Assembly: GCF_947498515.1 (NCBI RefSeq)
Contig: NZ_CANMKO010000005.1
Location: 62,001-126,000 of the forward strand
Direction of reading: 5' to 3'
Source: an uncultured Pelagimonas sp.
Lineage (GTDB): Bacteria; Pseudomonadota; Alphaproteobacteria; Rhodobacterales; Rhodobacteraceae
Length of the DNA stretch: 64,000 nt
The notes beneath the pieces are model-generated. The model was not told the DNA's origin. It saw only the letters and a list, made by a program, of their open reading frames with translations, and did no database searches. The position numbers and the translations under genes were made by a program. Shown piece after piece: positions 34,254 through 43,309 of the stretch (position 1 is the first letter of the stretch; each line of letters opens with the position of its first letter).

Positions 34254-35237
34254 GTGTCAGGTCGCGTAACGATAAAATCTATAGCTCGAGATTTGGGAAT
34301 TTCTCACATGACGGTGTCCCGCGCTTTGTCGGGCCATCCAAGTGTGCTGCCAGCGACCAAGGACTCGGTTTTAAAACGCGCAAAAGAATTGGGGTATGTG
34401 CGCAATGCCGCCGCTTCTGTGATGCGTGGGGATGGCGCGCGAATAGTCGGGCTTCTTTTGCCGAATATCATTAACGAATTCTACGCCCGGTTCGCCAACA
34501 CAATGGCCTTGAAATGCGAAGATGCAGGCCTGCAATTGATTATCCACCTGACCAATGACGACATCGCCGCAGAAGCCAATTCTCTCAAACAGTTGCACGA
34601 AGTTCAGGCGCATGCGGTGGTTATGGTGCCTTCGCCTGGCTCTCTCGACGAAGAGCTGCCGCATTTGCGGGCCATGTCCGTTGTGCAACTGATCCGGAAA
34701 CGTGACATTGGTTTTGGCGTTCCGTCAATTTTAGTGGATGACTTTGATGCTATCCACGATGCCGTTGTTCATTTAGCTCAGGCGGGGCATCGCGACATTG
34801 CATTTATCGGAGCCAGTGCGGATTTGTCATCCGGTAAATCGCGTCGCGCAGCCTATGAAGCCGGCCTTGTCTCTGCTGGCCTATCTTTGCAAACCGAGTT
34901 GCTGCAAACCGGGTCGCCGACTTTTGATTGTGGCCATGACAAAGCCCACTCCCTTTTGAAAGAAGGTACTGCCACGGCCATCGTCTGTGGTGGGTTTGAA
35001 ATGTCCAATGGGGCGCTGAGCTCGATCATACAATCGGGAAAACGTCCGGGGCCAGACATTGGGTTTATCGGGTATGGAGACCCGTCTTTCTATGCGTGGG
35101 TCGGTGGAGGTATTTCCACGATTTCCGTTCCTGTCGATGAGTTGGCGTTCAAAGCCGTGGCTTTGATATCTGATGAGGTCGATGCAAGAAGGGATTTAGC
35201 AGTTCCTTTCATGGCGTCTTTGAGAATACGAAACTAG
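34254..35237 (+). CDS. LacI-family transcriptional regulator of the kinase/enolase/FAH operon
   Basis: 327 residues. N-terminal LacI helix-turn-helix (VTIKSIARDLGISHMTVSRALSG, hinge helix near AAASVMRG), then a type I periplasmic-binding-like ligand domain (IVGLLLPNIINEFYARFANT onward). GTG start at 34254; no better start follows. Divergent from the kinase operon with the palindromic operator between them, so probable autoregulation plus control of that operon. LacI proteins mostly sense sugars, sugar acids or nucleosides, which narrows what the kinase pathway handles. Confidence 0.9.
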   Translation: MSGRVTIKSIARDLGISHMTVSRALSGHPSVLPATKDSVLKRAKELGYVRNAAASVMRGDGARIVGLLLPNIINEFYARFANTMALKCEDAGLQLIIHLTNDDIAAEANSLKQLHEVQAHAVVMVPSPGSLDEELPHLRAMSVVQLIRKRDIGFGVPSILVDDFDAIHDAVVHLAQAGHRDIAFIGASADLSSGKSRRAAYEAGLVSAGLSLQTELLQTGSPTFDCGHDKAHSLLKEGTATAIVCGGFEMSNGALSSIIQSGKRPGPDIGFIGYGDPSFYAWVGGGISTISVPVDELAFKAVALISDEVDARRDLAVPFMASLRIRN

Positions 35238-35270
35238 GTGTTCTCGCCCCCCTTTGGCATCTTCAAAATT

Positions 35271-35282
35271 TCAATCGATTGA
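35271..35282. promoter_or_regulatory. Candidate TetR operator (palindrome)
   Basis: TCAATCGATTGA, a perfect 12-bp palindrome about 55 bp upstream of the TetR-family gene, followed by the overlapping CGATT-N5-AATCG. A plausible autoregulatory operator for a regulator that also drives the downstream efflux pump genes. Inferred from position and symmetry only. Confidence 0.35.
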
Positions 35283-35335
35283 TTTAATCGGTCGTTTGAA
35301 TTAGATAGGCGCATGTATGATTCCGAAAGACCGTT

Positions 35336-35998
35336 ATGACCTCGAAACCTGTTGACCTCTATCTGCAACCCGGGACACAAGACCGGACTCAGATCACCCG
35401 GAATGCCCTTGTTGTGACGGCGCTAAAGTTGTTTGGAACCAAAGGGTTTGACGCGACAAGCACGCGTCAAATCGCCGACGCATCCGGGGCAAATATAGCC
35501 GCGATCAGCTATCATTTCGGGTCAAAGGAAAACTTGCGTATAGAGGTCGCTCGGTCCGTTGCCGCCCATATGGGGCAACACGGCCCGGTGCGGGCGTCCG
35601 CCGATATGGACAATGAGGCAATCCAAGGACTAAGCCCGGAACAGGCCCGGAGCATGATCCGGCAACATATTAAAATTGCGTTGGACCGGGACAGTTTGGG
35701 CCCTCTGGCAGATGACATTCTGCAATTTTTCCACGTTGAAATGACCCAAGAATCGCCTGTGGTCGACATCTTGTTCGACAACGCCCTCAAGCATAGCCAC
35801 GAACGCATGTGCCGATTGGTTTCGCGTTTGAATGGCGAGGCATGGGACAGTGAAAAAACCAAAGTGGCCGCCCTGATGATTTTCGCCCAAGTCATGGTGT
35901 TTGACCTCGTGAGGCCGGTCGTTTTGCGCAGCATGGGGTGGGACAAAATTGGCCCCCAGGAGCGAGACACAATTTTGGACGCCGCTTGGATAAATTGA
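35336..35998 (+). CDS. TetR-family regulator (CecR/YbiH-like)
   Basis: 220-residue regulator: TetR DNA-binding domain at about 20-68 (GTKGFDATSTRQIADASGAN, AISYHFGSKENL) and an all-helical ligand domain with a C-terminal extension like CecR/DUF1956 proteins. It starts the group TetR - membrane fusion protein - RND pump, all on the plus strand, so it is the likely repressor of the pump and would be relieved by a toxic ligand. ATG assigned at 35336; the next gene begins 92 bp after its stop. Confidence 0.9.
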   Translation: MTSKPVDLYLQPGTQDRTQITRNALVVTALKLFGTKGFDATSTRQIADASGANIAAISYHFGSKENLRIEVARSVAAHMGQHGPVRASADMDNEAIQGLSPEQARSMIRQHIKIALDRDSLGPLADDILQFFHVEMTQESPVVDILFDNALKHSHERMCRLVSRLNGEAWDSEKTKVAALMIFAQVMVFDLVRPVVLRSMGWDKIGPQERDTILDAAWIN

Positions 35999-36090
35999 CT
36001 TTGAACAGCGACGGGAATTCCACCGACATACGTTACAGTCGAGACACTCGGCTTTTTGACACCCATTTCACATGAGATTGTGAGCACAAA

Positions 36091-37440
36091 ATGAACTTTC
36101 GCTCCCTGCTATTTATTCCTCCTATCGCTGCTGGTATCGCGGGGTTCATTTGGATGACAAATCGCCCCGCCCCAGAGATTGAACAGCTCCCTGAAACGGC
36201 GGTTGTGGTGCGTGTTCAAACGGTTGAGCCGCGTCAAATGTCCAGCACAGCGATCGGGTTTGGCCGGGTTGAAGCCGCCCAAAGCTGGTCGGCGATCTCT
36301 GAAATTGAAGGCCGTATCGTTGAGGAACCCGAGGGTTTGGATGTCGGGAGCATCGTTGAAAAAGATCAGAGCCTCATCGCCATTGACCGCACCGACTATG
36401 AGCTGTCGCGTCAAAAATCTTTGGCCAATGTGGAAAACGTTGTTGCCCAGTTGGCGGAACTGGCGCGGCAAGAAGAAAACTCGCAATCACTTTTGGCTTT
36501 TGAAACGCGTATTCTAGAGGTGGCGCAGGCCGAATTTGAACGGGTTCAGGCCCTTTTGGAGCGTGGAACAGGAACCCAAGCGGCGGTGGACACGGCACAA
36601 AAAGCCCTTCTGGCGCAAGAAACATCGCTTGCCAGTCTGAACAACACGCTTGCCCTTTACCCGGCTCAGCGCGCATCGCTTGAGGCCACTTTGGCGGTTC
36701 GGCAAGCGGAGTTGAAAGAGGTTGAACGCTCGCTTGAAAAGACCAAAATCGTTGCGCCGTTTCGCGGCCGGGTTGCCGAAATCAACGCCGATTTGGGGCA
36801 GTTCATCCGTACAGGTGACAGCCTGATTACACTTGAAGGCACCAAAACCGCCGAGGTTGTGGCCGAAATCCAACCGCGCGCCTTTTCCAGCCTGATGTTT
36901 GGTGGCCCACAAACCGCGTTCTTATCCGGGCAAGTGTTTGAAACCAGTCAGTTTACATCCTTGATGCAAGAGATGGGCATCGCCGCCAAAGTGACGCTGA
37001 GTTCAGGTGAGCTTAGTGCCGAATGGCCGGCCGAAATTGTTCGTTTGCGTGGCACGATGGATAGCGAAACCGGGGCAATGGGCATCGTGGTTCAAGTCAC
37101 CGATCCGTTGAAAGTGACGCCGGGCCTTGCCCGACCGCCTTTGCATGCCGGTACCTTTGTGAGCGTCGTTCTGACTGCCGAGCCTCGGGATAAAGTCATC
37201 GCCATCCCGCGTCATGCGGTCCATTTGTCCGACACCGGCCAGCCGTTTGTTTACCTCGCCAATGACGAAGATCGCTTGGAGATCAAAGACATCGAGATTG
37301 GGCAGGTTATCGGAAGTGACATTCTAGTGCGCGAGGGGCTGGTTGGCTCGGAAATCCTTGTCTTAGGAAGCCCGCGCCCCCCGGTTCCGGGCCTAAAACT
37401 GACGCTTGTTGATACGTCGTCCCAGCAGCAGGACAAGTGA
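36091..37440 (+). CDS. RND efflux pump membrane fusion (periplasmic adaptor) protein
   Basis: 449-residue adaptor with a single N-terminal membrane anchor (about 5-22) and the HlyD/AcrA order: barrel-sandwich half (about 50-110), long coiled-coil hairpin (about 110-225, rich in Glu, Gln, Leu and Ala), second lipoyl half (TKIVAPFRGRVAEINADLGQ at about 225), beta-barrel and membrane-proximal domain. It links the inner-membrane RND pump to an outer-membrane channel, which is not encoded here and must come from elsewhere. The pump gene starts 1 nt after its stop. Confidence 0.92.
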   Translation: MNFRSLLFIPPIAAGIAGFIWMTNRPAPEIEQLPETAVVVRVQTVEPRQMSSTAIGFGRVEAAQSWSAISEIEGRIVEEPEGLDVGSIVEKDQSLIAIDRTDYELSRQKSLANVENVVAQLAELARQEENSQSLLAFETRILEVAQAEFERVQALLERGTGTQAAVDTAQKALLAQETSLASLNNTLALYPAQRASLEATLAVRQAELKEVERSLEKTKIVAPFRGRVAEINADLGQFIRTGDSLITLEGTKTAEVVAEIQPRAFSSLMFGGPQTAFLSGQVFETSQFTSLMQEMGIAAKVTLSSGELSAEWPAEIVRLRGTMDSETGAMGIVVQVTDPLKVTPGLARPPLHAGTFVSVVLTAEPRDKVIAIPRHAVHLSDTGQPFVYLANDEDRLEIKDIEIGQVIGSDILVREGLVGSEILVLGSPRPPVPGLKLTLVDTSSQQQDK

Positions 37441-37441
37441 C

Positions 37442-40400
37442 ATGATCAATTATTTTGTCCGCCACCCTGTGGCTGCGAACCTGCTGATGGTAATCATTTG
37501 TATCCTTGGCGCGGTTGTTATCAATTCAATTGAACGCGAAACTTTCCCCGAGTTCACCGCCTCGAAGGTGGGTGTAACGGTTGTCTATCCGGGGGCGTCG
37601 GCCCGCGATGTCGATGAAGATATTTGCACCCCACTCGAAGATGCGCTGACCGGGATTGCCAACCTCGAAGAACAAACCTGTTTGTCCATGGACGGTCGGG
37701 CTTCGGTCACCGCGGAACTGGCCGAAGGCGAAGATATCATTCAGTTCTTCAATGACGTGTTTTCGGCGGTGTCGGGGGTAAATGACCTTCCGGTGGATGC
37801 GGAAACACCCATTGTCGAGATCCAAGCCAGAACCGACATGGTGGCATTGGTTGCGGTGTCTGGCATCACCGGCAAACAGGGGCTTGGCGAATATAGTGAC
37901 CAACTGGCGGATCGGTTGCTGGCCCTAAATGGGGTGGCTGAGACCAATGTATCCGGGATCACGGACCGCGAATTGCAGGTCGTTTTCGATCAGGCCGCTT
38001 TGCACCGGTTCGGATTGTCCGCCAGCGAAATCATCGACGCCATTCAGGCCCGTAGTCTGGCACAACCGCTTGGCACCGCTGATCTCGCCGACAAAAGCGT
38101 GGTGCTGCGCTATGCCGACACCCGACGGTCGATTGCCGAGTTACAGGACCTGATCATTCTGGAAGACGAGGCCGGCGGGTTTGTACGGTTGCGCGATTTA
38201 GCCGACGTCATTATGCAAGACACCGATGAGAACGTCGAAGCCTTTATCAACGGCAATCAAGCGGCAATTGTCTCAATTTCCAAGTCCAAAGACGCCGATA
38301 GCATTCGAGTGTTTGAAGCGATCAGTGAGGTCTTGGACGCCGAACGCGCCGCCTACCCGGAACCCTTCAATCTTGAGGTAACCAGCAATATGACCGAAGT
38401 GGTTGAGGAGCGGCTTCAGCTGATCCTTGCAAACATCGGGATTGGCTTGGTTTTGGTCTTTGCGACCATGTGGTTGTTCTTTTCTCTGCGCGAAGCTTTG
38501 TGGATTTCCGCGGCGCTTCCGGTGTCGTTTCTAGGCACCCTTTTCATGATGAGTGTGCTTGGCATCACCATTAACATGATCACCCTTGTTGCCTTGTTGA
38601 TGGCGGTGGGTTTGATCATGGATGACAGCATTGTCATCGCCGAAAACATCGATAAATGGCGCCACCGGGTTGGCCCGATCGAGGCCGCAGCCCGCGGCAC
38701 GGCCGAGGTCATGCCAGGTGTTGTGTCGTCCTTTTTGACAACGGCAAGCGTGTTTGGGCCATTGATGTTTTTGACCGGGCAAATGGGTCAGGTTCTTAAA
38801 TACATCCCGTTTGTGCTTTTGATCACCTTGGCGCTCTCTCTGATCGAAGGGTTTTTGATCCTCCCCCATCACCTGAGCCATTCGGGTGGGTCGGTCGAAG
38901 ATCACGACAATCGTTTTGCGGTGCGTTGGATGGAGCGGTTCAAGGAGAGCGTTGTCATACCAATCGCCACCCGGTTGGTGGCCGTGCGGTATTTGACCGT
39001 TGGCTCGGTTGTGGCGGTGTTGATTTTGTCCATCGGGCTGATGGCATCAGGCACCGTCAAATTGATTGGCTTCCCGGCGACCGAAGGCGACACCGTCACC
39101 GCACGCTTTTCCCTGACATCCGGCATTTCGCGTGACCGCACCATTGAAACAGTCGACCAAATGTTGGCTGGTCTGGCGATTGTCGATGCGGAATATAGCA
39201 AGAATACTGTTGATCAGGCCCCGTTGGTGGAACGGGCTTTGGTGCAATACGCGGTGAATAGTGATGTTTACGACAACGGCTCTAACACCGCGACAATCAC
39301 CGTGGACCTATTGGAAAGCTCCAAACGAAACGTGAGCGCCGATACGGTGCTTGAGGCATGGCGCAAGGCAGCGGGGCCGGTGCCTGACCTTATCCAATCG
39401 TCCTATACCCAATCCGAAATGGGCCCGGGCGGCTATGATTTGGACGTCGAACTAACCGGCTATGATTTGGCTGAATTGGAATCCGCGTCCAATGCGATGT
39501 TAGCGGCGTTGTTGTCGCGGCCCGATGTGGTTGAGGCGTCACAAGATTTCTATGGCGGGCGCCAAGAGGTTCAGCTGACCCTTAATGAGTATGGCTATTC
39601 GATCGGCCTGACTCCTCAGCGATTGGCCAGTCAAATTCGCAGCGCCTTTGAAGGGGCCGAAACCGATAGTTTCCGCTCGGCTCAATCTAACATGGCGGTG
39701 CGTGTGAAGCTGGATGATGCGGTTGCGAGCCTGACGGAAATCGAGCTGTTTCCGATTACCGTTGGCACCGGCAAACAGGTCGCGCTAGCATCGGTTTCGG
39801 ATATGACGCTGACCGGTGGCTATCCGACCATTACCCGCAAGAATGGTCAGGCGTTGGCACGTATTCGGGGTCAGATCGACAATGCCGTTGTGACTTCGGC
39901 CCAGATTTCCGCCGTGGTGACAAATGACATCGCACCGCAGCTGGCCTTGAACTATCCGGGTGTCACAGTAGGCATCAGCGGGGCCACACAGGAACAAAAT
40001 GAATCACAGGCCTCGCTTGGCTCACTTTTGCTGTTGGGGCTTGTTGGGGTCTATATGGTTCTGGCATTTCAATTCCGGTCCTACACGCTGCCGGTGGTGG
40101 TGATGCTCTCGATCCCCTTTGCCCTGATCGGTACGATTTTGGGTCATTGGGCGCTTGGGATAGATATGTCGATGCCAAGCTTGATCGGCTTCGCGTCTTT
40201 GGCTGGTATTGTTGTGAACAACGCCATTTTGTTCCTGACCTTCTTCCAAACCCATTTGAAAGGCGATGATTATATCGGTGCCTCTTTGGATGCGGTGCGT
40301 GCGCGGTTCCGCCCGATCTTGTTGTCCACGTCGACCACCTTTGCCGGATTGGTGCCTTTGATCCTTGATAAAAGCCCGCAGGTGCAAACCATGGTGCCGA

Positions 40401-40546
40401 TGGTTGCCTCGGTGGCGTTTGGGCTCTTGGCCTCTATGCTATTGGTGTTGCTGGTGTTCCCGTCGCTCATGTCGATCTATTTCGATATGTTCAGTGTGCG
40501 TAAATGGGTTGGTCAATTTGCAACTGCTGAGCCTGAAAAAGTATAA
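37442..40546 (+). CDS. RND-family inner-membrane efflux transporter
   Basis: 1034-residue proton-driven exporter of the AcrB/HAE1 superfamily, full length, with 12 helices: one at residues 10-30, then two blocks of helices around 330-530 and 855-1020 flanking two large periplasmic loops. The proton-relay Asp pair is present in VGLIMDDSIVIAENI. ATG 37442 (MINYFVRHPV) follows the adaptor stop directly; the open frame extends upstream into the adaptor gene and is not used. Substrate by relatives: hydrophobic compounds or lipids. A Rho-independent terminator follows at 40554. Confidence 0.94.
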   Translation: MINYFVRHPVAANLLMVIICILGAVVINSIERETFPEFTASKVGVTVVYPGASARDVDEDICTPLEDALTGIANLEEQTCLSMDGRASVTAELAEGEDIIQFFNDVFSAVSGVNDLPVDAETPIVEIQARTDMVALVAVSGITGKQGLGEYSDQLADRLLALNGVAETNVSGITDRELQVVFDQAALHRFGLSASEIIDAIQARSLAQPLGTADLADKSVVLRYADTRRSIAELQDLIILEDEAGGFVRLRDLADVIMQDTDENVEAFINGNQAAIVSISKSKDADSIRVFEAISEVLDAERAAYPEPFNLEVTSNMTEVVEERLQLILANIGIGLVLVFATMWLFFSLREALWISAALPVSFLGTLFMMSVLGITINMITLVALLMAVGLIMDDSIVIAENIDKWRHRVGPIEAAARGTAEVMPGVVSSFLTTASVFGPLMFLTGQMGQVLKYIPFVLLITLALSLIEGFLILPHHLSHSGGSVEDHDNRFAVRWMERFKESVVIPIATRLVAVRYLTVGSVVAVLILSIGLMASGTVKLIGFPATEGDTVTARFSLTSGISRDRTIETVDQMLAGLAIVDAEYSKNTVDQAPLVERALVQYAVNSDVYDNGSNTATITVDLLESSKRNVSADTVLEAWRKAAGPVPDLIQSSYTQSEMGPGGYDLDVELTGYDLAELESASNAMLAALLSRPDVVEASQDFYGGRQEVQLTLNEYGYSIGLTPQRLASQIRSAFEGAETDSFRSAQSNMAVRVKLDDAVASLTEIELFPITVGTGKQVALASVSDMTLTGGYPTITRKNGQALARIRGQIDNAVVTSAQISAVVTNDIAPQLALNYPGVTVGISGATQEQNESQASLGSLLLLGLVGVYMVLAFQFRSYTLPVVVMLSIPFALIGTILGHWALGIDMSMPSLIGFASLAGIVVNNAILFLTFFQTHLKGDDYIGASLDAVRARFRPILLSTSTTFAGLVPLILDKSPQVQTMVPMVASVAFGLLASMLLVLLVFPSLMSIYFDMFSVRKWVGQFATAEPEKV

Positions 40547-40553
40547 TCCACAA

Positions 40554-40584
40554 CCCGCGCAATCCATGTTGTTGATTGCGCGGG
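40554..40584 (+). terminator. Rho-independent terminator after the RND pump gene
   Basis: CCCGCGCAATC (40554-40564) pairs perfectly with GATTGCGCGGG (40574-40584), loop of 9. A T-run (TTTTTTG) occurs only about 20 bases later, so termination strength is uncertain, but position right after the operon supports it. Confidence 0.75.
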
Positions 40585-40638
40585 GTCCAATACGAATTTG
40601 ACTGTTTTTTGATCGGGTTTCAGCGTCTAAATACCCCT

Positions 40639-41604
40639 ATGGCCGACACAATCCCTTCTCTCAAATGGTTCACAACCTTTCGCACGCTGGCGCAATCCGG
40701 TTCGGTTCAATTGGCGGCGACGCAAACGCGGCAATCGGACAGTACGGTGTCACATCACCTGCAGTGTTTGGAAAAGCATCTAGGAACCGCTTTGTTTGAT
40801 CATTCCTGCCGTCCCATGCAGTTAACCGCGCAGGGTGCCATTTACCTACGCTATGTCGATGAGGTTCTGTCATTGCTTGATCAGGCGCGAAGTGACGTGT
40901 CTGGAAAATCGCCGCATCACTTGCATAGCCTGCGTTTTGCGATGATCGAAGATTTTGAAAGCGATATTGGCCCGGAAATCACCCGCCTTTTGGCAAGCGC
41001 CCTGCCCAATTGCCGGTTCACCCATTACACGCGGATGAGTCACGAAATTCTTGATCTGTTGCGCAATCGGGATGTCGACATCGGCATTGCGACCCAGCCG
41101 CAAACCCCTATGGCCAATCTAATCGAAACGCCGCTTTTGCGGGATCCTTTTGTCTTGGCCGTGCCAGCGCATAGCACGCATAGCGCCGAAGAGTTTGTGC
41201 AAGGGCAAAGCGGCCTGCCCTTTCTGCGTTATATGTCCAGCCAGATCATGGGAAGCATGATCGAAGCGCAATTGTCGCGGTTGCGGATCAAGCTCGACAA
41301 TACCCATGAGTTGGATAGCACGTCGTCAATCATGGCGCTTGTGGCGCAAAACAGCGGCTGGGCGATTACCACGCCAAGCAACTATGCCCGCGGTCAAAGG
41401 TTTCATACTCAGATCAAACTCTTGCCTTTCCCGCGCAAAGGTTTTGCTCGTCGGATTTCGATGTTTGTCGGCGGCCCGGATATGAGCGATCTTGCCCAAA
41501 CCATTCTCATGGCACTGCGAAGCCAGCTTTCGACGCATAGCGTTGGTCCGACGCACGCGGCCTACCCTTGGCTCCGGGAAAGCTACCGGCTGATAACAGA
41601 TTGA
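40639..41604 (+). CDS. LysR-family transcriptional regulator
   Basis: 321 residues. Helix-turn-helix at about 8-65 (FRTLAQSGSVQLAATQTRQS, STVSHHLQCLEKHLGTALF) and a LysR substrate-binding domain from about 95. ATG 40639 (MADTIPSLKWF) fits the family N-terminus; upstream frame is rejected. Convergent with the MttB-family gene, only 3 bases between stop codons. Related LysR genes in Roseobacter genomes sit beside methylamine/betaine utilisation genes, so it may control the MttB-family and demethylase genes, although the position is downstream of, not divergent from, them. Confidence 0.9.
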   Translation: MADTIPSLKWFTTFRTLAQSGSVQLAATQTRQSDSTVSHHLQCLEKHLGTALFDHSCRPMQLTAQGAIYLRYVDEVLSLLDQARSDVSGKSPHHLHSLRFAMIEDFESDIGPEITRLLASALPNCRFTHYTRMSHEILDLLRNRDVDIGIATQPQTPMANLIETPLLRDPFVLAVPAHSTHSAEEFVQGQSGLPFLRYMSSQIMGSMIEAQLSRLRIKLDNTHELDSTSSIMALVAQNSGWAITTPSNYARGQRFHTQIKLLPFPRKGFARRISMFVGGPDMSDLAQTILMALRSQLSTHSVGPTHAAYPWLRESYRLITD

Positions 41605-41607
41605 TGT

Positions 41608-43134
41608 TTAACCAATAATATTGAACGCCGCCCGGATGTCTTTGTCCTGTTGCGGAGTTAAATAATTGGGATGATGGTTTTCTAGGATGGTGCGGGCGCG
41701 GGTTTTGGCGCGGGTCCACGCATCCTTTGCCCCGCCGTCCTCCCATGTTTTGGGTTGGTCGCGGTCGGCAAGTTTTGGATAGTGATAATCCCGCTCCATC
41801 GCCTGATAGGTCGCATCAGCTCCGAGAAAATGCCCTTCGCCCAGAACCGAGGCGCAGATGGTTTCATACCCCAGCGTATCTTCGCTTACCTCGATCCCGC
41901 GCAAGGCGCGGTAGGTCATGGCGTGCATGTCATCATCAAGAATAAAGGCCTCAAAACTCGCTCCCAAAAGCGAGGCCGTCATGCCCGAACTTTCATAGAT
42001 CAGATTGCCTCCGGCGAGGGCTGCGGCAAGGCTGGTCATGCCTTTTTCAACACCGTATTGCGCATCAATCGCCTTGGCATCGGTCATAGAACAGGCCACG
42101 CCAGACGGTAGGCCGAGCCAGTTCGACAATTGCGCCGAGGCCGCATTCAGAACGGTGGTTTCTCCGCCGCCCCCGGCAAAGGCCCCGCTGCGCAGGTCAA
42201 TCACCAACGGCCAATTGGAAAAGACCATCGGAAAGCCCGGTGCGATCACATTGACCATCACCAAACTGGCTAGCGTCTCGGCCAAGGATTGAGCCAAGAA
42301 CCCGGCCAGTGTGGCAGGCGCCGTTGCACCGGCCTGCGCCGCTGTGATGCAAGACATCGGGATATTGTGTTCGATACATTTATAGACCACCTCAACGGCG
42401 TCCTCGCCAAACCGCATGGGTGAGATCACCGGGCTGATATGTGCCTTGCAAAATGGTCGCTTGGCAAACCCACCTTCCCCGCCTGCGGCGATATCAAACA
42501 TCCGGACAATCGGATCGACATGCTCGGCGACAGTAAAGGCGGTGGCGACGGGTTTTGTGGTGTTGCGCAGCAAAGCGTAGGCGGTGTTGACGTCAAGATC
42601 GAACATGTCCGGCACATCCGTGGCAATGCAACAGCGCGTAAACCACGCGACATTGTCCAAGGTATCCTGAAGCCGGGTGAAATTATGTAGATCCTGCAAG
42701 GTTGAGGGACGATAACGCCCCGTGTCTATATCGAGGGTGGTCACGGCGGCTCCGCCGGTACCGAAATATACACGGTCGCCGCCAACATGGATGTCGCGCG
42801 CCGGATCACGCCCAAATAGGGTGAACTCCTTGGCCGATGTGCTGATGACCTCTTGCACCATTGTCTCGGGCAATCCGATCCGAGCATTTCCCAGATCCTG
42901 CGCACCTGCTTTTAGCAAGTCTTGCGCCAAACGCTCTGGAACTTCGCCCATGCCCAGCTCTGCCAACAACCGCAACGCTGTGTCAAAGATCGCCTGCATT
43001 TCTGTGGGTTTTAATGGCGCATAGGCCCCGCCGATCTGTCCCGGCGCGGCTGGATTAACCTTTGGCGGTGCAGCGCGGGCTTGCAGCCGTGCTTGTCTCC
43101 CGGCGCGCCGGGTCTTGGGGGGCGGTGCGGTCAT
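41608..43134 (-). CDS. Trimethylamine methyltransferase (MttB) family protein, non-pyrrolysine type
   Basis: 508 residues of the MttB/MtgB family, corrinoid-linked methyltransferases that move a methyl group from a quaternary or tertiary amine to a cobalamin protein. The TIM-barrel body starts near residue 40 and includes the conserved stretches QDTLDNVAWFTRC and MVFSNWPLVIDLRSG. There is no in-frame TAG, so this is a non-pyrrolysine member (such as glycine betaine methyltransferases). ATG 43134 has GAGGG upstream; the N-terminal 25 residues are basic. Divergent from the FAD/GcvT protein, which could finish the demethylation with tetrahydrofolate. No cognate corrinoid protein or reactivase is seen in the window. 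Confidence 0.88.
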   Translation of the reverse strand: MTAPPPKTRRAGRQARLQARAAPPKVNPAAPGQIGGAYAPLKPTEMQAIFDTALRLLAELGMGEVPERLAQDLLKAGAQDLGNARIGLPETMVQEVISTSAKEFTLFGRDPARDIHVGGDRVYFGTGGAAVTTLDIDTGRYRPSTLQDLHNFTRLQDTLDNVAWFTRCCIATDVPDMFDLDVNTAYALLRNTTKPVATAFTVAEHVDPIVRMFDIAAGGEGGFAKRPFCKAHISPVISPMRFGEDAVEVVYKCIEHNIPMSCITAAQAGATAPATLAGFLAQSLAETLASLVMVNVIAPGFPMVFSNWPLVIDLRSGAFAGGGGETTVLNAASAQLSNWLGLPSGVACSMTDAKAIDAQYGVEKGMTSLAAALAGGNLIYESSGMTASLLGASFEAFILDDDMHAMTYRALRGIEVSEDTLGYETICASVLGEGHFLGADATYQAMERDYHYPKLADRDQPKTWEDGGAKDAWTRAKTRARTILENHHPNYLTPQQDKDIRAAFNIIG

Positions 43135-43309
43135 GAACCCTCGCATGTTACATAAGTTTAGGAGAACCTGCTTGCGCGGTTCCCGCAATCCTACCGTACC
43201 ATTTCCGAATTTTCCGTCCTGCCTTTCCAGATTTTTAGGAAAAGTGGGTTGTTGTTGACGGGGCCACTCTAGTTTCGCTCTGGTGTTTTCAAACGCGAAA
43301 GGGGTGATC

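Noticed and set aside
41608-43134. Pyrrolysine-containing trimethylamine methyltransferase
   Set aside because: The reading frame is closed without an internal TAG and no pyl genes are visible.
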